A stretch of 64,000 nt of DNA from positions 31,944 to 95,943 of the forward strand of contig NZ_QJSM01000021.1 of the NCBI RefSeq assembly GCF_003205235.1. Reading direction: 5' to 3'. A model generated the notes under the pieces. It searched no databases and was not told where the DNA came from. It saw only the letters and a list, made by a program, of their open reading frames with translations. Of this stretch, positions 28,884 to 38,600 are shown in pieces. How positions within the stretch are numbered: position 1 is the first letter of the stretch; each line of letters opens with the position of its first letter. Made by a program: the position numbers and the translations under genes. The DNA is from Thermoplasma sp. Kam2015. GTDB taxonomy: Archaea > Thermoplasmatota > Thermoplasmata > Thermoplasmatales > Thermoplasmataceae.

Positions 28884-29660
28884 ATGTACAAGGATCTAAA
28901 CGGAAAGACTGTATTGATCACTGGAGGTACGAGAGGCATTGGAAAAGCTATAGTAGATAGATTCAGGCTAGAGAAATGCAACGTCATTTCATTTTCAATA
29001 GATGATCCAGAGGAAGAAGACAATGGTGTAATGTATCTAAAGGGTGACGTCTCAAATCATAATGATGTTAGGCTTTCCGTGAACAAAGTTACAGAGAAAT
29101 TCGGAAAGATAGACGTCCTAGTTAACAACGCTGGGATTGAGGAATACGCCCCTTTGGATATGACTGACGAAAAGATGTGGAACCGTATAATGAGCGTCAA
29201 TGTGAATGGCGTATACAACGTTTCAAGAGAGGTTATAAAAGTTATGAAGGTCAATGGCAGAGGAAGTATAGTCAATATTTCTTCCGTACAGGCCAACATC
29301 GTAACGAAGAATGCTGCTGCCTATGTAACATCTAAACATGCAATAATCGGCATAACGAAGAGTATAGCACTTGATTATGCCCCAATAATAAGATGCAATG
29401 CAGTTCTTCCAGCAACAATAGATACGCCGCTTGTTGATAAGGCAGCTAAACTGGAGGTGGGTGATGATCCGGTCAAAATAAAAAAGAAAAAGGAGGAGTG
29501 GGGCAGATCACATCCAATGCTTAGAATCGGAAAGCCTGAAGAAGTGGCCAATGCAGTGGCATTCCTTGCATCAGATGAGGCATCATTCATAACAGGCGTG
29601 TCTTTGCTTGTAGATGGTGGTTTAAGCATAAAAGCACCTATAAGTACTCCAGACGTTTAA
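28884..29660 (+). CDS. D-aldohexose (mannose) dehydrogenase, AldT-like SDR
   Basis: The 258-residue SDR has ITGGTRGIGKAI for cofactor binding, NNAG, and the catalytic Ser134, Tyr147 and Lys151 (NISS ... AYVTSK). The sequence from NISSVQANIVTKNAAAYV to the tail SIKAPISTP closely follows what I recall of T. acidophilum AldT, which oxidises D-mannose and other aldohexoses to their lactones; the ISTP tail is the part that lines its sugar pocket. With the mannonate dehydratase gene next door it would form the first two steps of non-phosphorylative mannose degradation. Confidence 0.88.
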   Translation: MYKDLNGKTVLITGGTRGIGKAIVDRFRLEKCNVISFSIDDPEEEDNGVMYLKGDVSNHNDVRLSVNKVTEKFGKIDVLVNNAGIEEYAPLDMTDEKMWNRIMSVNVNGVYNVSREVIKVMKVNGRGSIVNISSVQANIVTKNAAAYVTSKHAIIGITKSIALDYAPIIRCNAVLPATIDTPLVDKAAKLEVGDDPVKIKKKKEEWGRSHPMLRIGKPEEVANAVAFLASDEASFITGVSLLVDGGLSIKAPISTPDV

Positions 29661-29794
29661 ATATCACCTCGATCCCGATTTCACCTTAATTTTTTAACAA
29701 CAAATAAAATAGTATAATGGCGTAAAAAAAGTATTATAAATTATCTATAGGATGAAACTTCAGACTAAATAGAGGTAGAAAATATAATCATGAT

Positions 29795-30778
29795 TCAACT
29801 GAGAGAATTCACAGCATCGCGTAGTCCATTTATGTATCCTATAGCGTAGAGACGGCCGAGATACGAATAACCTGGCACGGTTGCATCATCTGAAGATAGA
29901 GTGGGCACGTGATCAACGCGCATAATCCCATCAAAATCCACATCGTTATATGCCCTCATGCATTCATAAGCATCTGTTTTGCCGTGCCCTATGAGTGTCT
30001 CTGTAAAATTGTTCTTGTCCCCAACTACATCTCTGAAGTGCACAAAGGCTATCCTCCTGTTGAAATGCCTTATGACGGCTGGCAGATTATCCGTCATCAG
30101 CGTGAAATTACCCTGACATAGCGCTATGCCATTGTACCCGCTTCTATTTAGTTCTAAGAGCTTATCATATGCCTCTATCGTGTTCATTATTCTAGGGATG
30201 CCCATCAGATCAGGTATTGGAGGATCATCAGGGTGCATGGCCAGTTTAACATCATTTTCCTCAGCAATAGGAATTATGAAATCAAGAAATTCCTTAAGAT
30301 TCTTCCACAGATCCGATCTTTCTATTCGGATACGATATTTTTCAGCATTTTCAACGTCGCTGTATCTGAAACCTGAAACTTTGCCAAATTCGCTGTTGAT
30401 GTGCGTCGACGTTCGCACCCATCCGATCCCCGCCATCCAATTGTAGCACCACAGATTTATACCGAGCTTTCCGAAATTTTCCATCATATGAGCGATATGA
30501 TCCATATCCTCTTCCTTGCCATTAAGGCCCAGTTTTATCCTTTCCATTGGTGGATTATCTTCTATGGCCACAAGACTAAAGCCACTATCGGAAAGCATGT
30601 TCTTATATTTCAAAAGCGAAAGGTATCCCCATGGCTCATCTTCGCTGTGCATCCTCCAGTCGCTGAACCATCTCGGCAGAACGCCGACGGCATGCTTCAC
30701 ACCTATCTGTTTCAACATTTCCCAGTACCTATTCGGTCTATCTTCAGTGAGCATCTCGGCGATATCAAAATCAAGCAT
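29795..30778 (-). CDS. Mannonate dehydratase (UxuA family)
   Basis: The protein resembles UxuA-type mannonate dehydratases, which dehydrate D-mannonate to 2-keto-3-deoxygluconate. Signatures are the CYNWMAGIGWVRTS segment and the metal-site AMHPDDPPIPDLMGIPRI, plus VHFRDV near the C terminus. I chose the ATG at 30778 (327 residues) because a TATTAATAAG element sits about 24 nt upstream. ATGs further upstream (30811) and a start at 30841 would add up to 21 unconserved residues. An archaeal enzyme of this type from T. acidophilum has been described with a role in mannose use. It converges with the aldT-like gene. Confidence 0.88.
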   Translation of the reverse strand: MLDFDIAEMLTEDRPNRYWEMLKQIGVKHAVGVLPRWFSDWRMHSEDEPWGYLSLLKYKNMLSDSGFSLVAIEDNPPMERIKLGLNGKEEDMDHIAHMMENFGKLGINLWCYNWMAGIGWVRTSTHINSEFGKVSGFRYSDVENAEKYRIRIERSDLWKNLKEFLDFIIPIAEENDVKLAMHPDDPPIPDLMGIPRIMNTIEAYDKLLELNRSGYNGIALCQGNFTLMTDNLPAVIRHFNRRIAFVHFRDVVGDKNNFTETLIGHGKTDAYECMRAYNDVDFDGIMRVDHVPTLSSDDATVPGYSYLGRLYAIGYINGLRDAVNSLS

Positions 30779-30991
30779 GATCAAGAATCTCAGAGGCTTA
30801 TTAATATGCATAGGGTGCAGCGATAACTTTGAATTGCACATTCCATCAAATTAACACCAGATTTCTTGAGAGAGCTTGCAACTCGATTTAGAAAAACATT
30901 AATTTTCATGATCCAATGACCTTAGATTTATCAATGAACCATAATATTTGATGCATCTAAACTTATTTATCTGTTTTTCAATAACATGGTA

Positions 30992-32002
30992 ATGGAAAAT
31001 GACATATTCTCCGGTCTCTCAAAATTCGGGCTTTCTCCATACGAGATCAGGATATACGAGGTACTGGTGCTAAAGGGACCGATGAGTTCAACCGAGGTAG
31101 TGAAACTCACCGGTATACCGCAGCCCAGAGTATACGATCTCTTTAACTCTCTTATCAAAAAGGGTTTCATAGAGGAGAGCATGGGAAAGAAAAAGATATA
31201 CAAGGCCATACCAGTATCGCAGGTTTTGAAGCGAGAAAAAGACTGGCTTGATTCCTATTCCCTTAACCTTCAGCGTTATGTTGAGAATAAGAAGATGTAC
31301 CCTGACAGATATTCTACCTTCCTTTCGCTTGTGGAAGGTTATGACGGCATAATACAGAAGATGCAAAGCATGATCAATGAAGCAGAGAATGAGATCATAA
31401 TTTCTTTATCCAGCCATAAATTCTATGATCTGAAAGAATACCTGCAAAGAGCCTCAAGTCGTGGAGTCACCGTGGCGGTACTTGTCTTTACTGATGAGGA
31501 CGTTCAGTTTGAAGGGCAGGCCATAGTCAGAACGATACACGGAAAGCCAACTGAAATGGTTATCTCTGACAGAAGATCATGTATCATAAGCGTGGAGGCG
31601 GAGAAGGGCAACAGTGAATACGCGCTTTACTTCGAAGAGGATAATTTTATTCACGTTATGTCATATTATTTTAATCAGTCTCTCTGGAGTGTGTCAAGGA
31701 TAGTCAAAAATTTCTATATCGCACGAGAGATAAAATTTTGCAATATATGGCTTACATGCGATGCAATAGATTTCATGTTCTCAAGAGGAATAAAACTGGA
31801 TGCTGAAGTGGAAGGCTTCTACCATGACGACAGAAGGACGATCAAAGGTGAAATTATCAAGACCGAGAGGATCCCATTTGTTAGAAATACATTTTACATC
31901 AAGAGTGGAGATAAAACTTATTCAGTAGGTGGAAAGACTGCAACCCTGGAGGATATCAAGATGATAAATGTGAAACTTCATCCCTCAATACTACAACAAT
32001 GA
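30992..32002 (+). CDS. TrmB-family sugar-responsive transcription regulator
   Basis: The N terminus (FGLSPYEIRIYEVLVLKGPMSSTEVVKLTGIPQPRVYDLFNSL) is the winged-helix domain of TrmB regulators. Residues 100-250 form the middle domain, and the last 100 the sugar-binding domain. TrmB proteins sense maltose, trehalose or other sugars and control ABC importers and glycosidases. Both surround it here, so it is the likely local regulator. I chose ATG 30992, since CTTATTTAT lies 26 nt upstream; an ATG at 30986 adds two residues. Confidence 0.88.
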   Translation: MENDIFSGLSKFGLSPYEIRIYEVLVLKGPMSSTEVVKLTGIPQPRVYDLFNSLIKKGFIEESMGKKKIYKAIPVSQVLKREKDWLDSYSLNLQRYVENKKMYPDRYSTFLSLVEGYDGIIQKMQSMINEAENEIIISLSSHKFYDLKEYLQRASSRGVTVAVLVFTDEDVQFEGQAIVRTIHGKPTEMVISDRRSCIISVEAEKGNSEYALYFEEDNFIHVMSYYFNQSLWSVSRIVKNFYIAREIKFCNIWLTCDAIDFMFSRGIKLDAEVEGFYHDDRRTIKGEIIKTERIPFVRNTFYIKSGDKTYSVGGKTATLEDIKMINVKLHPSILQQ

Positions 32003-32050
32003 GTATCTGTGATTCAGGAAATTTTAAGTATATCAGGAAAATGAATTTCA

Positions 32051-33502
32051 ATGTTTCCTAAGGGATTCAAATTTGGTTTTTCAGAAGCTGGTTTTCAGTT
32101 TGAAATGGGACTGAGTGATCCTGATCCAAATACAGACTGGTATTCATGGGCTCATGACGAGTATAACATCAAAAACCACATAGTTTCTGGTGATCTTCCA
32201 GAAAATGGGGCCGCATACTGGGATCTGTATCGCAAGGACCATGATATTGCGCAGCATATTGGTATGAACACCGCAAGGATCGGGATAGAATGGTCCAGAA
32301 TTTTCCCAATATCGACCGAAGCTGTCAAAGTTGGAGTGCAGGAAGATAATGGCGATATAATCAATGTGGACATAGATGAAAGAACTTTAGAAAAACTCGA
32401 AGGCCTTGCAAACTACAGATCCCTAGATCACTACAGACATATGATAATGGATCTCAAGAGGAGAGGTTTCTTCGTAATTGCAAATCTCTATCACTGGTCT
32501 ACACCGATCTGGATAAATGACCCTTCCCGAAGGGATCGTGAGAAGGATAACGGTGTGGGAAATTGCTTCAACAGAAGATCCGTTATCGAATTTGCAAAAT
32601 TTGCAGCATATACGGCCAGTAAATTTGATGATCTCGTGGACAGATGGTCCACCATGAATGAACCTAATATTTTATTCAATGGACAATGCAGCACAGATTG
32701 GAACCCAGACTCCATGGCCATAAGGAAGAAGTTCTTCACAGAAGCACACGTCAGAGCCTATGACGCCATAAAGAAATTTTCCAGGAAACCTGTAGGCATA
32801 GTATATGCAAACGGGGATATGCAGCCAAGGACGGACGAAGATAGAGAAGCGAGGGACTTAGCGGAATATGAGATAAGGTACTCGTTCTTTGACGCAATAA
32901 TGAAGGGTGATCTATCATGGTACGCCAGATCGGCCGATCGCAAAGGCATAAAATATGGGTCGGATCACAGAAAAGATATGGTTGATCATCTTGATTGGGT
33001 AGGTGTAAATTATTACAGCAGAGATGTTATACAGAAGGAAAATGATCGATGGGCAATTGTCCAAGGGTATGGTTATGCCACCGGTGATAGGGATAAATCC
33101 CTCGATGGTCGTTCGGTCAGCGATACTGGATGGGAGGTGTACCCTGAAGGTATATATAATCTGGTGATGGCCTATCAGAAACGTATAGGTCTTCCGATGA
33201 TGATATCTGAGAATGGAATCGCGGATGACTCGGACAGATTAAGGCCAAGGTATGTTGCTTCACATTTAAAGAATCTGGAAAGGGCTATAAAAGACGGCGC
33301 CAGAGTTGAGGGCTACCTGCATTGGGCACTCACAGACAATTATGAGTGGGCATCTGGATTCTCCAAAAAATTCGGTCTCGTGAAAGTGGACTTCAGCACC
33401 AAGAGGAGATACATCAGGCCGTCTGCATTTGTTTTCAAAGAAATTGCTGAAAACAATGGCGTTCCCGAAGAACTTGACTGGATCGCAAGCGACAGATTCT
33501 GA
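32051..33502 (+). CDS. Family 1 beta-glycosidase
   Basis: A 483-residue GH1 glycosidase close in layout to Sulfolobus LacS. The acid/base Glu204 lies in STMNEPN and the nucleophile Glu387 in MISENG, the same numbers as in LacS. IEWSRIFP and GYLHWALTDNYEWASGF are further family signatures. It should release glucose, galactose or mannose from beta-linked oligosaccharides in the cytosol, as there is no signal peptide. AATTTTAAG is about 26 nt before the ATG, so it has its own promoter. The next gene follows after five bases. Confidence 0.94.
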   Translation: MFPKGFKFGFSEAGFQFEMGLSDPDPNTDWYSWAHDEYNIKNHIVSGDLPENGAAYWDLYRKDHDIAQHIGMNTARIGIEWSRIFPISTEAVKVGVQEDNGDIINVDIDERTLEKLEGLANYRSLDHYRHMIMDLKRRGFFVIANLYHWSTPIWINDPSRRDREKDNGVGNCFNRRSVIEFAKFAAYTASKFDDLVDRWSTMNEPNILFNGQCSTDWNPDSMAIRKKFFTEAHVRAYDAIKKFSRKPVGIVYANGDMQPRTDEDREARDLAEYEIRYSFFDAIMKGDLSWYARSADRKGIKYGSDHRKDMVDHLDWVGVNYYSRDVIQKENDRWAIVQGYGYATGDRDKSLDGRSVSDTGWEVYPEGIYNLVMAYQKRIGLPMMISENGIADDSDRLRPRYVASHLKNLERAIKDGARVEGYLHWALTDNYEWASGFSKKFGLVKVDFSTKRRYIRPSAFVFKEIAENNGVPEELDWIASDRF

Positions 33503-33507
33503 AGAAA

Positions 33508-35574
33508 ATGCCTATCAAAATATTACACAAATTGATTATCGCATTATCCATTACTGCAATTTTGACTCTGAGTCTCATTCCCTTAATTCATGCTGAGAAT
33601 TTCGAGAGTATCACATACGCAGAAGAAAATACTAGATCTTCAGTCGGAAGCACCGTTGATACCCTCGATCTATTGAACGGATCGCTTTATGATGGTAATT
33701 TTCTAGATACTGGAAATGCAATTGTGCCTACGACAGGATCGTTCGATACAGCCGATGGTTACATTTTCGTCGCGAACTACTTTACCAACAATGTCTGCGT
33801 TATAGATCCATCTGATGGGGATATCATAGATACGATCCCAGTGGGATCAGGCCCGATGGCTGTTCTCTGCGATGGACACAATAATATGATCTATGTTGCA
33901 AATCAGCGTTCCGGAAACCTCTCCGTTATCGATCCACTGTCTTTCTCCGTTATGGAGAGCATAGATGTTGGATCGGGGCCTCAGAGCATTGCGTACGATC
34001 CTCAAGATAATAACCTCTATGTTGCTGACTCCTATTCCAACTCTATATCAGTAATATCAGGATCCGATCATGTGTCCAGCACGATCGCCCTTCCAGGATC
34101 ATCGGATGTTGTTTTTAACGGTTATAATGGTTATCTTTATGTTTCTCAGTACAGCAAAAATCAAGTTGCAATTATTTCACCAGCCAATGATAGCATTTTG
34201 GGTATCTACCCAGTCGGTGCCGGACCTGCTGGGCTTGCGGTCGATCCTTCTAACGGCAATATACTGGTTGCAGATCAGCTGGCTAATGAAGTAACTATTC
34301 TTAGCCCATCTGGAAGGCGGTTATCCGTTGTCAACGTAGGCTATGATCCATTTCAGATATCATTTGATCAGAACAACGGGGAGGCTTACGTTACAAACTT
34401 CAATTCCAATACCGTATCCGTAATATCAGCTTCGTCATATTCTGTGATAAAGACATTCAATGTAGGCCTGAATCCTTATGGAGTTTTCGGGCTCTCTGGA
34501 TCTGAATTATGCATAGTGAATGAGTACACAAATAATCTGACGCTGATAAATACCACTGAAAACAGAATAATCTCTACTATAAATATTGGGTCCGGTCCCC
34601 AAGGGATATGCTATGATCAGTCAAACGGAATGATATATGTGACCAATGCGTATTCAGATTTTGTTTACGTTATTAATTCAAGCTCTTTAAGGCTGGCTGG
34701 AATCGTATATGTCGGCTGGGGACCATCAAGCGTAGCCTTTGATCCGTTCAATAATTTAATCTATGTAGCTAACTATGATTCAAACAACATATCGGTCGTA
34801 GACGCAGGTGATGGTCGATCGATCGCAGAGATAAACACTGGTTCAGGCCCAGCCGGATTAGTGGTGGATACGGAGAATGGATACGTTTACTCTATAAATC
34901 AGCTTTCGGACAATGTTTCTGTAATCGATCCGTATGATAATTCTGTGGTATCGACGATAGATGTCGGATTAAGCCCGTTTTCAGGTGCCTACGATGGATC
35001 CAATGGTATGATATATATTGGAAATTTTGGGTCTGACAACGTATCTGTGATAAACGCAACCTACAATACTGTCGAAGATTCTATAAACGTAAGCTCTGGT
35101 CCACAGGGTGTCGCTTATGACTCACGGACTGAAAGCATATATGTGATCAACTTCAATTCCAATACCGCCTCCGTTATAAACTCGGACAATAGAATCATAG
35201 CAATGATAAATACTGGATCAGGACCAGAAGGAGTATGCTACGATCCGTACAATCAGAATATATACATTTCAAATTCAGGAACAGACAATGTATATGCGAT
35301 AAATGATACAACCTATGAATTATCATCCACAATTCAGGTTGGGGATTATCCATTCAGGGATGTCGCGGATCCTGAAAATGGATATGTTTTCGTCACAAAT
35401 ACATATTCTGGTACTATTTCCGTGATCCACCCTAGCAATGGAACATCTAAAAATGTTAGCTTTGGGAATGTTCCTGATCACCTCGCTATGATACTCGCTC
35501 TATCATTACTGCCAATAATCGTCGCTCTATCCTACGTTATAATCCGGGCAAAGAGAAATAAAAAGCGCACTTAA
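33508..35574 (+). CDS. Membrane-anchored surface protein with 14 YVTN-type propeller repeats
   Basis: The 688 residues begin with a hydrophobic signal (LIIALSITAILTLSLIPLIHA) and end with a transmembrane segment followed by RAKRNKKRT. Between them are about fourteen repeats of 40-42 residues with the pattern Y-V-x-N ... N-x-V-S-V-I ... V-G-x-G-P, ending DPxNG, i.e. enough for two seven-bladed beta-propellers. Many NxS/T sequons (NLS, NLT, NIS, NVS, NAT) suggest heavy glycosylation, as known for Thermoplasma surface proteins. It lies five bases after the glycosidase gene and is probably co-transcribed. It may bind substrates or other surface proteins; there is no catalytic signature. Confidence 0.85.
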   Translation: MPIKILHKLIIALSITAILTLSLIPLIHAENFESITYAEENTRSSVGSTVDTLDLLNGSLYDGNFLDTGNAIVPTTGSFDTADGYIFVANYFTNNVCVIDPSDGDIIDTIPVGSGPMAVLCDGHNNMIYVANQRSGNLSVIDPLSFSVMESIDVGSGPQSIAYDPQDNNLYVADSYSNSISVISGSDHVSSTIALPGSSDVVFNGYNGYLYVSQYSKNQVAIISPANDSILGIYPVGAGPAGLAVDPSNGNILVADQLANEVTILSPSGRRLSVVNVGYDPFQISFDQNNGEAYVTNFNSNTVSVISASSYSVIKTFNVGLNPYGVFGLSGSELCIVNEYTNNLTLINTTENRIISTINIGSGPQGICYDQSNGMIYVTNAYSDFVYVINSSSLRLAGIVYVGWGPSSVAFDPFNNLIYVANYDSNNISVVDAGDGRSIAEINTGSGPAGLVVDTENGYVYSINQLSDNVSVIDPYDNSVVSTIDVGLSPFSGAYDGSNGMIYIGNFGSDNVSVINATYNTVEDSINVSSGPQGVAYDSRTESIYVINFNSNTASVINSDNRIIAMINTGSGPEGVCYDPYNQNIYISNSGTDNVYAINDTTYELSSTIQVGDYPFRDVADPENGYVFVTNTYSGTISVIHPSNGTSKNVSFGNVPDHLAMILALSLLPIIVALSYVIIRAKRNKKRT

Positions 35575-35863
35575 CTAAGCGAACATTCATAGGTATTTAT
35601 TGCATACGTATTTTATAAAAAATTAATGGTATTGAAATGATCATATCGATTGAAGCTTAATTTCGCTATAAGTTGCTTACTTCATCATATGGAGCCGATT
35701 CAAAAATCTTCTATAGGTATCTGGATCTTACAGAATGAAAACTAACTAGATCGCTGCTACATAACGCTCTATGGCCTATACTATTACCTTGCCATGCATG
35801 GAGATGTGATTCAGATTAAGATATGCCGCAATACCCAATAAGAAAGCAGACGCCGTCAATTTC

Positions 35864-36850
35864 TTACGCCTGTTTTATTGAAACTCTCCATGCAGGATAT
35901 CTAATGCAACGTCTGAAGTGACTGCCATCGTCGCTCACCAGATCAGGATGGCTTTCTTCGCATAATGTCTGAGAGAACGGACATCTCGTACTGAACTGGC
36001 AGCCAGCAAATCCCTCCCTGTAATTGCTTGGGTTGCCCAAAAGCCTTAGCCCGGGAACGCGCTTTGAGCCAATCCTTGGTATGTTCTTTAACAACAGAAA
36101 ATTATACGGATGCTGTGGATCGCTGAGCATATCATCCCTTGTTCCGAGTTCCACTATCTCGCCGGCATACATCATTGCAATCTCATCTGCTATCTCGTAC
36201 AAAATAGACAGATCGTGTGTTATGAATATCATAGTTAGGGATCTCTGCCTCTGTATTGCTTTGAGATCCTTTAAAATGTCATGTTCAACAAGCACATCCA
36301 ATCCAGTTGTTGGTTCATCCAATATGACAAGATCGGGTTTGAACAAAAGTGACATCGCTATGACAACCCTCTGTCTCATTCCTCCGCTTAGTTCATGCGG
36401 AAAGCTGTCAAGCACAGTGTCCTTCAGCCTTACCATATTTATTGTGGAAACGATCATATCATCATTTGTTTCCGGCTGCAATCCATGAGCTATCATCAGA
36501 TCATAGAACTGATATCTTATTCTCTTCACTGGATTCAGGGCATTCATAGCGGCCTGAGGTATGAATGAGAATTTGGTTGCACGTATCCTCCTGAGATCTT
36601 CAGGCGCCATGCTCAATATATTCTGACCCTGAAACATGACTTCTCCAGATAAGATCTGGCCAGGATACTTCAGAGATCTGTATATAGCCTGGGCCAGGGT
36701 GCTCTTTCCAGAACCAGATTCGCCGGCTATCCCGAGTATTATACCCTTTCTGACCCTTAGGTTGAAGTCCTTTATAATTGTCGTGTATCCGTTTTCTGAA
36801 TCATAGCCTACAGTGAGATCTTTAACATCCAAGATTATGTCGGATTGCAT
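35864..36850 (-). CDS. Opp/Dpp-class ABC importer, ATPase subunit (OppD-like)
   Basis: A 328-residue ATPase with Walker A GESGSGKST, signature LSGGMRQRV and Walker B LVILDEPTTGLD. The C-terminal extension with FSTRCPFSQTLCEESHP has the cysteines of the oligopeptide-transporter ATP-binding C domain. It is the last gene of the five-gene importer operon, with GGGGAT seven bases before the ATG. Together with the second ATPase it drives uptake. Confidence 0.9.
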   Translation of the reverse strand: MQSDIILDVKDLTVGYDSENGYTTIIKDFNLRVRKGIILGIAGESGSGKSTLAQAIYRSLKYPGQILSGEVMFQGQNILSMAPEDLRRIRATKFSFIPQAAMNALNPVKRIRYQFYDLMIAHGLQPETNDDMIVSTINMVRLKDTVLDSFPHELSGGMRQRVVIAMSLLFKPDLVILDEPTTGLDVLVEHDILKDLKAIQRQRSLTMIFITHDLSILYEIADEIAMMYAGEIVELGTRDDMLSDPQHPYNFLLLKNIPRIGSKRVPGLRLLGNPSNYREGFAGCQFSTRCPFSQTLCEESHPDLVSDDGSHFRRCIRYPAWRVSIKQA

Positions 36851-36859
36851 ATCATCCCC

Positions 36860-37651
36860 TCAGATTCTCTTATATGGATCAGGCGCAGCTGCTATCAGGG
36901 ATTTTGTGTACGGATCCTTTGGGTCTGAAAGTATTTCCTCTGTTTTTCCGCTTTCCACTATCTCACCATTATGAATTACGTAAAGTCTATCTGTTATCAT
37001 ACTGACAGTGTTCAGATCATGCGTTATGTAAATTATGCTTATACCTAAATCATTTCTTATCTTTTCCAACAGATCCAATATCTCAATTCGTAGGGAAACA
37101 TCGAGCATCGAAACAGGCTCATCCGCGATGAGAACCTCAGGTTCAAGCGCAAGAGTTCTGGCCAGATAAACCCTCTGCCTCTGTCCTCCGGACAACTGAT
37201 GGGGGAACTTATCCCTGAAATAGCCTGGTGGGTCTAATCTTACCATCTGAAGAAGCGCGTCGATTCTTTCCTCAACATCCCCCTTATAATGAATTATCTT
37301 CAAAGGTCTCCTTATATGCCACGCCACAGTATGATATGGATCCAGCGAGGCGTATGGATCTTGGAAGACCATCTGCACCTTCGATCTGTACTGCTTCAGC
37401 TCATGGCCATTTATGCCCGAAACATCTCTATCATGAAATAGGATCTTTCCAGATGTTGGCCTGTAAAGGAGGACAAGAATCCTTGCTATTGTGCTTTTAC
37501 CGCTACCACTTGCTCCAACTAGGCCAAGTATTTCACCATCAGAGAGAGATATATTTACATTGTTCAGGGCAGTTATATTCTGAACTGCAGCGAAGCCCTT
37601 TCTCATCTGAAATACTTTGGAGACGTTCTCGGTTTTAATTACCTCAATCAT
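36860..37651 (-). CDS. Opp/Dpp-class ABC importer, ATPase subunit (OppF-like)
   Basis: The protein of 263 residues has Walker A GASGSGKST, signature LSGGQRQRV and Walker B LIADEPVSMLD. It lacks most of the C-terminal Cys domain of its partner and is therefore shorter. I chose the ATG at 37651; a TTG at 37660 is possible. It overlaps the permease gene upstream by a few bases, which points to coupled translation. Confidence 0.9.
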   Translation of the reverse strand: MIEVIKTENVSKVFQMRKGFAAVQNITALNNVNISLSDGEILGLVGASGSGKSTIARILVLLYRPTSGKILFHDRDVSGINGHELKQYRSKVQMVFQDPYASLDPYHTVAWHIRRPLKIIHYKGDVEERIDALLQMVRLDPPGYFRDKFPHQLSGGQRQRVYLARTLALEPEVLIADEPVSMLDVSLRIEILDLLEKIRNDLGISIIYITHDLNTVSMITDRLYVIHNGEIVESGKTEEILSDPKDPYTKSLIAAAPDPYKRI

Positions 37652-38600
37652 TCTTAACAATCCTCTTTTTTCTGCTGTATACCCTCAGCGATGGATTGGC
37701 CATCTCATCCAGACCAAAGTTCAACAATATGAATGAGAACATCAGCATCGATATCATTATGCTGGGCGGAAGGATCCACCACCACTGTCCTGTTAGATAG
37801 GCTTCATTGTTTATAGCCCAATAAAGCATCGTACCCCAGTTAACCTGCTCGACGTTTCCTACACCCAGATATTCAACAAATGTGAGACCCATTGCACCAT
37901 ACATCGAAGTGAAAAAGAAGTTGGATACCACCACGGGCATTATAGCTCTCATTATCTGTCTGAATATTATACTCATCCTGGATTCCCCTATGAGCAGAGA
38001 GGATAGAATATAATCCCTCTTTGCTATTGATAATGTTATGGATCTGAAGGTCCTTGCCCCAAAGGCCCATCCAGTGATAACGAGAATTATTATTGTTGGC
38101 AGATATCCGAGGCTCTCATGTATACCAAGGAAATAGGTACCGAAGAGCATAATCAGCAGAACACCTGGCACAACCAGGAATATGCTTATTATGGCATTTA
38201 TGGCCTCATTTACTCTTTTGGAAGCGAAGCCTGAAAGAAGACCGACGAATACCGATATAAGCGTTCCGAACACACCAACTGAAAAGGCAATCATCAGGGT
38301 TGGCGCAGCGCCTCCCAGCAACTGTGAAAACACATCCTGACCATAACCAGTGGTTCCTAGTATGTTGACCGAATTTGGTGGAAGACCCCTAGCGAATAGG
38401 TAAGCGTCAGGTTGGTATGGTGTATAAAATATTCCCACAATTGAAAATACAACAATGCCTATCAGGAGAGCGAAGCCCACTCTAGACTTATTGTTTTCCA
38501 GAATTACGCCCAGCGATGATCTTATCTTTTCCATCACTGACATAAATCTTTCATAATGAACTGATCTCTCTGGAATGCGATGATAATTCTGATCTTGCAT
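37644..38600 (-). CDS. Opp/Dpp-class ABC importer, permease (OppC-like)
   Basis: A 318-residue integral membrane protein. After an N-terminal extension and a first membrane segment (FALLIGIVVFSIVGIFY) there is a domain with about five more, and the EAA-like loop (RDYILSSLLIGESRMSIIFRQIMRAI), typical of the DppC/OppC subunit. GGGTGA precedes the ATG at good spacing. The stop of the preceding permease gene is adjacent. Confidence 0.9.
   Translation of the reverse strand: MQDQNYHRIPERSVHYERFMSVMEKIRSSLGVILENNKSRVGFALLIGIVVFSIVGIFYTPYQPDAYLFARGLPPNSVNILGTTGYGQDVFSQLLGGAAPTLMIAFSVGVFGTLISVFVGLLSGFASKRVNEAINAIISIFLVVPGVLLIMLFGTYFLGIHESLGYLPTIIILVITGWAFGARTFRSITLSIAKRDYILSSLLIGESRMSIIFRQIMRAIMPVVVSNFFFTSMYGAMGLTFVEYLGVGNVEQVNWGTMLYWAINNEAYLTGQWWWILPPSIMISMLMFSFILLNFGLDEMANPSLRVYSRKKRIVKND

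Noticed and set aside
33508..35574. Propeller protein as an S-layer protein
   Set aside because: Thermoplasma cells have no S-layer; the C-terminal transmembrane anchor fits a membrane-bound glycoprotein better.
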